The notes under the pieces are model-generated. The model saw nothing but the letters and a program-made list of their open reading frames with translations. It did no database searches and was not told where the DNA came from. This document shows positions 31,673-32,329 of a stretch of DNA of 32,329 nt, piece after piece. Position 1 is the stretch's first letter, and each line of letters opens with the position of its first letter. The DNA is from an uncultured Opitutia bacterium (GTDB lineage Bacteria; Verrucomicrobiota; Verrucomicrobiia; Opitutales; UBA953): NCBI GenBank assembly GCA_903829855.1, contig CAIKRN010000061.1:1-32329 (forward strand), read 5' to 3'. A program made the translations under genes and the position numbers.

Positions 31673-32176
31673 ATGATTACCCCCAATCGTCGCGACCTCG
31701 CCGTCGCTGTCTTGACTGCTTCCGTCTGCCTAGGCCTGACGGGCTTCATTGGCCAAGGTCCAGTCGCCGCTACGATGGCCACACCCAAGCCCATCATGGG
31801 CTCGGTGGCCTTTGATTGGCAGAAACTTGTCGTTAAGCAGACCAAGGTCGGGGAATCCCGTGCCGTTTGCCGCGCCCCGACGGCCACCCTCGATGAACTG
31901 GAGATGCATGTGACGACCTTAAATAAGGGCCAAGCTCCGCATCCGCCCCATCAGCATGCCGACGAAGAGTTGCTCATTATCAAGGAGGGTACCGTGGAGG
32001 CCTTGGTGGCGGGCGACTGGGTGAAGCTCGGCCCGGGCTCCGTGATTTTTCAGGCTGCCAATATCGAGCACGCGATTCGCAATGCGGGCGAAGGGCAGGC
32101 GACCTACCACGTCATTAAGTGGAATTCGCCTGGCATGATTGCTAAGCGCGAGGCCGCCAAGGCCGCCACGAAATAG
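31673..32176 (+). CDS. Cupin-domain protein with Tat-like signal
   Basis: The 167-residue protein starts with NRRDLAVAVLTASVCLGL, a twin-arginine-type signal (RR at 6-7) and hydrophobic core. The cupin barrel shows PHPPHQHADEELLIIKEG (two His and a Glu metal ligand set) and LGPGSVIFQAANIEHAIRN. It probably binds a divalent metal in the periplasm; the substrate is unknown. Start at ATG 31673. It ends in a strong bidirectional terminator shared with the convergent P-II gene. Confidence 0.85.
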   Translation: MITPNRRDLAVAVLTASVCLGLTGFIGQGPVAATMATPKPIMGSVAFDWQKLVVKQTKVGESRAVCRAPTATLDELEMHVTTLNKGQAPHPPHQHADEELLIIKEGTVEALVAGDWVKLGPGSVIFQAANIEHAIRNAGEGQATYHVIKWNSPGMIAKREAAKAATK

Positions 32177-32182
32177 GCCAAA

Positions 32183-32214
32183 GAAAAAGGGCGTCCCTCG
32201 GGACGCCCTTCTGC
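32183..32214. terminator. Bidirectional intrinsic terminator between the cupin gene and glnB
   Basis: AAGGGCGTCC (32187-32196), loop CTCG, GGACGCCCTT (32201-32210) forms a perfect 10-bp stem. On the minus strand it is followed by TTTCTT after the stem's terminal T pair, so the stronger T-tract serves glnB; the plus side has a shorter T run. Confidence 0.88.
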
Positions 32215-32233
32215 TTGCTCCGAACCGGGGGAC

Positions 32234-32329
32234 TTAGATGGCGGCAGGGCCGCGTTCGCCGGTGCGAATGCGGATGACGTCGGTGAGGCCGAGGACGAAG
32301 ATCTTACCGTCACCGATCTTACCCGTTTG
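32234..32329 (-). CDS. glnB: Nitrogen regulatory protein P-II, C-terminal fragment
   Basis: The frame is open to the right edge, giving the last 31 residues of a P-II protein: TGKIGDGKIFVL, then a DVIRIRTGERGPAAI ending. This is the diagnostic P-II C-terminus (TGxIGDGKIFV and RIRTGExGxxAI). P-II proteins sense 2-oxoglutarate and ATP/ADP and control nitrogen assimilation. The GlnB or GlnK subtype cannot be decided, and no amtB is visible. The first codon seen is at 32327-32329, in frame. Confidence 0.9.
   Translation of the reverse strand, partial: QTGKIGDGKIFVLGLTDVIRIRTGERGPAAI

Noticed and set aside
1..32329. CRISPR arrays, transposases, phage genes, tRNA and rRNA genes, riboswitches
   Set aside because: Looked for by reading; none with supporting repeats, motifs or cloverleaf pattern was found.

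Overview
The window is about 32.3 kb of GC-rich (roughly 60% by eye), gene-dense bacterial chromosome. Gene content points to a member of the Verrucomicrobiota, probably Opitutae-like: a DUF1552 protein, Tat-exported GH109-type Gfo/Idh/MocA proteins in tandem, a lone prepilin-like protein, an McsA-like zinc/UVR protein, and a Gram-negative Tol cluster. The lineage is inferred from gene families, not from a marker RNA. I see no rRNA, tRNA, CRISPR array, insertion sequence, phage gene or attachment site. Almost everything is coding; no gap exceeds about 120 bases.

Layout, left to right: the 3' part of a DUF1552 gene (+); iscA-type and msrB genes (-); an unknown membrane protein (+); a bifunctional-nuclease-domain gene overlapping a dus gene (-); an M3 oligopeptidase and typA/bipA (+). 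A long minus-strand block runs from 13889 down to 8552: LOG-family protein, CutA, CPBP protease, two GH109-like paralogs, TsaE. Next is the rpmH-rnpA-yidD cluster (+), followed by an LTA-synthase-like phosphoglycerol transferase and a PAP2 phosphatase where yidC would often sit. Then a dUTPase-like gene and a pseudopilin (-), a long U32 protein (+), gph-recD2 (-), an unknown coiled-coil membrane protein (+), mcsA-like/surE (-), a tolQ-tolR-tolA-like trio (+), an oppA lipoprotein, a secreted unknown, an HPP protein and RidA (-), a Tat-type cupin (+) and the 3' end of a P-II (glnB) gene (-) at the right edge.

Most genes are housekeeping: translation and RNA modification (rpmH, rnpA, typA, dus, tsaE, U32), repair and nucleotide clean-up (recD2, gph, dUTPase, surE, MsrB), envelope integrity (Tol trio, LTA-like/PAP2, yidD) and peptide uptake or turnover (oppA, M3). 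No defence island or obvious new multi-gene system is visible. The most notable signals are architectural: seven convergent gene pairs that overlap or are at most 6 bp apart, one with a perfect terminator hidden in the opposing gene; a G-quadruplex-forming stretch against the start of one GH109 paralog and a start-codon hairpin on the other; and similar promoter-like boxes upstream of unrelated genes.
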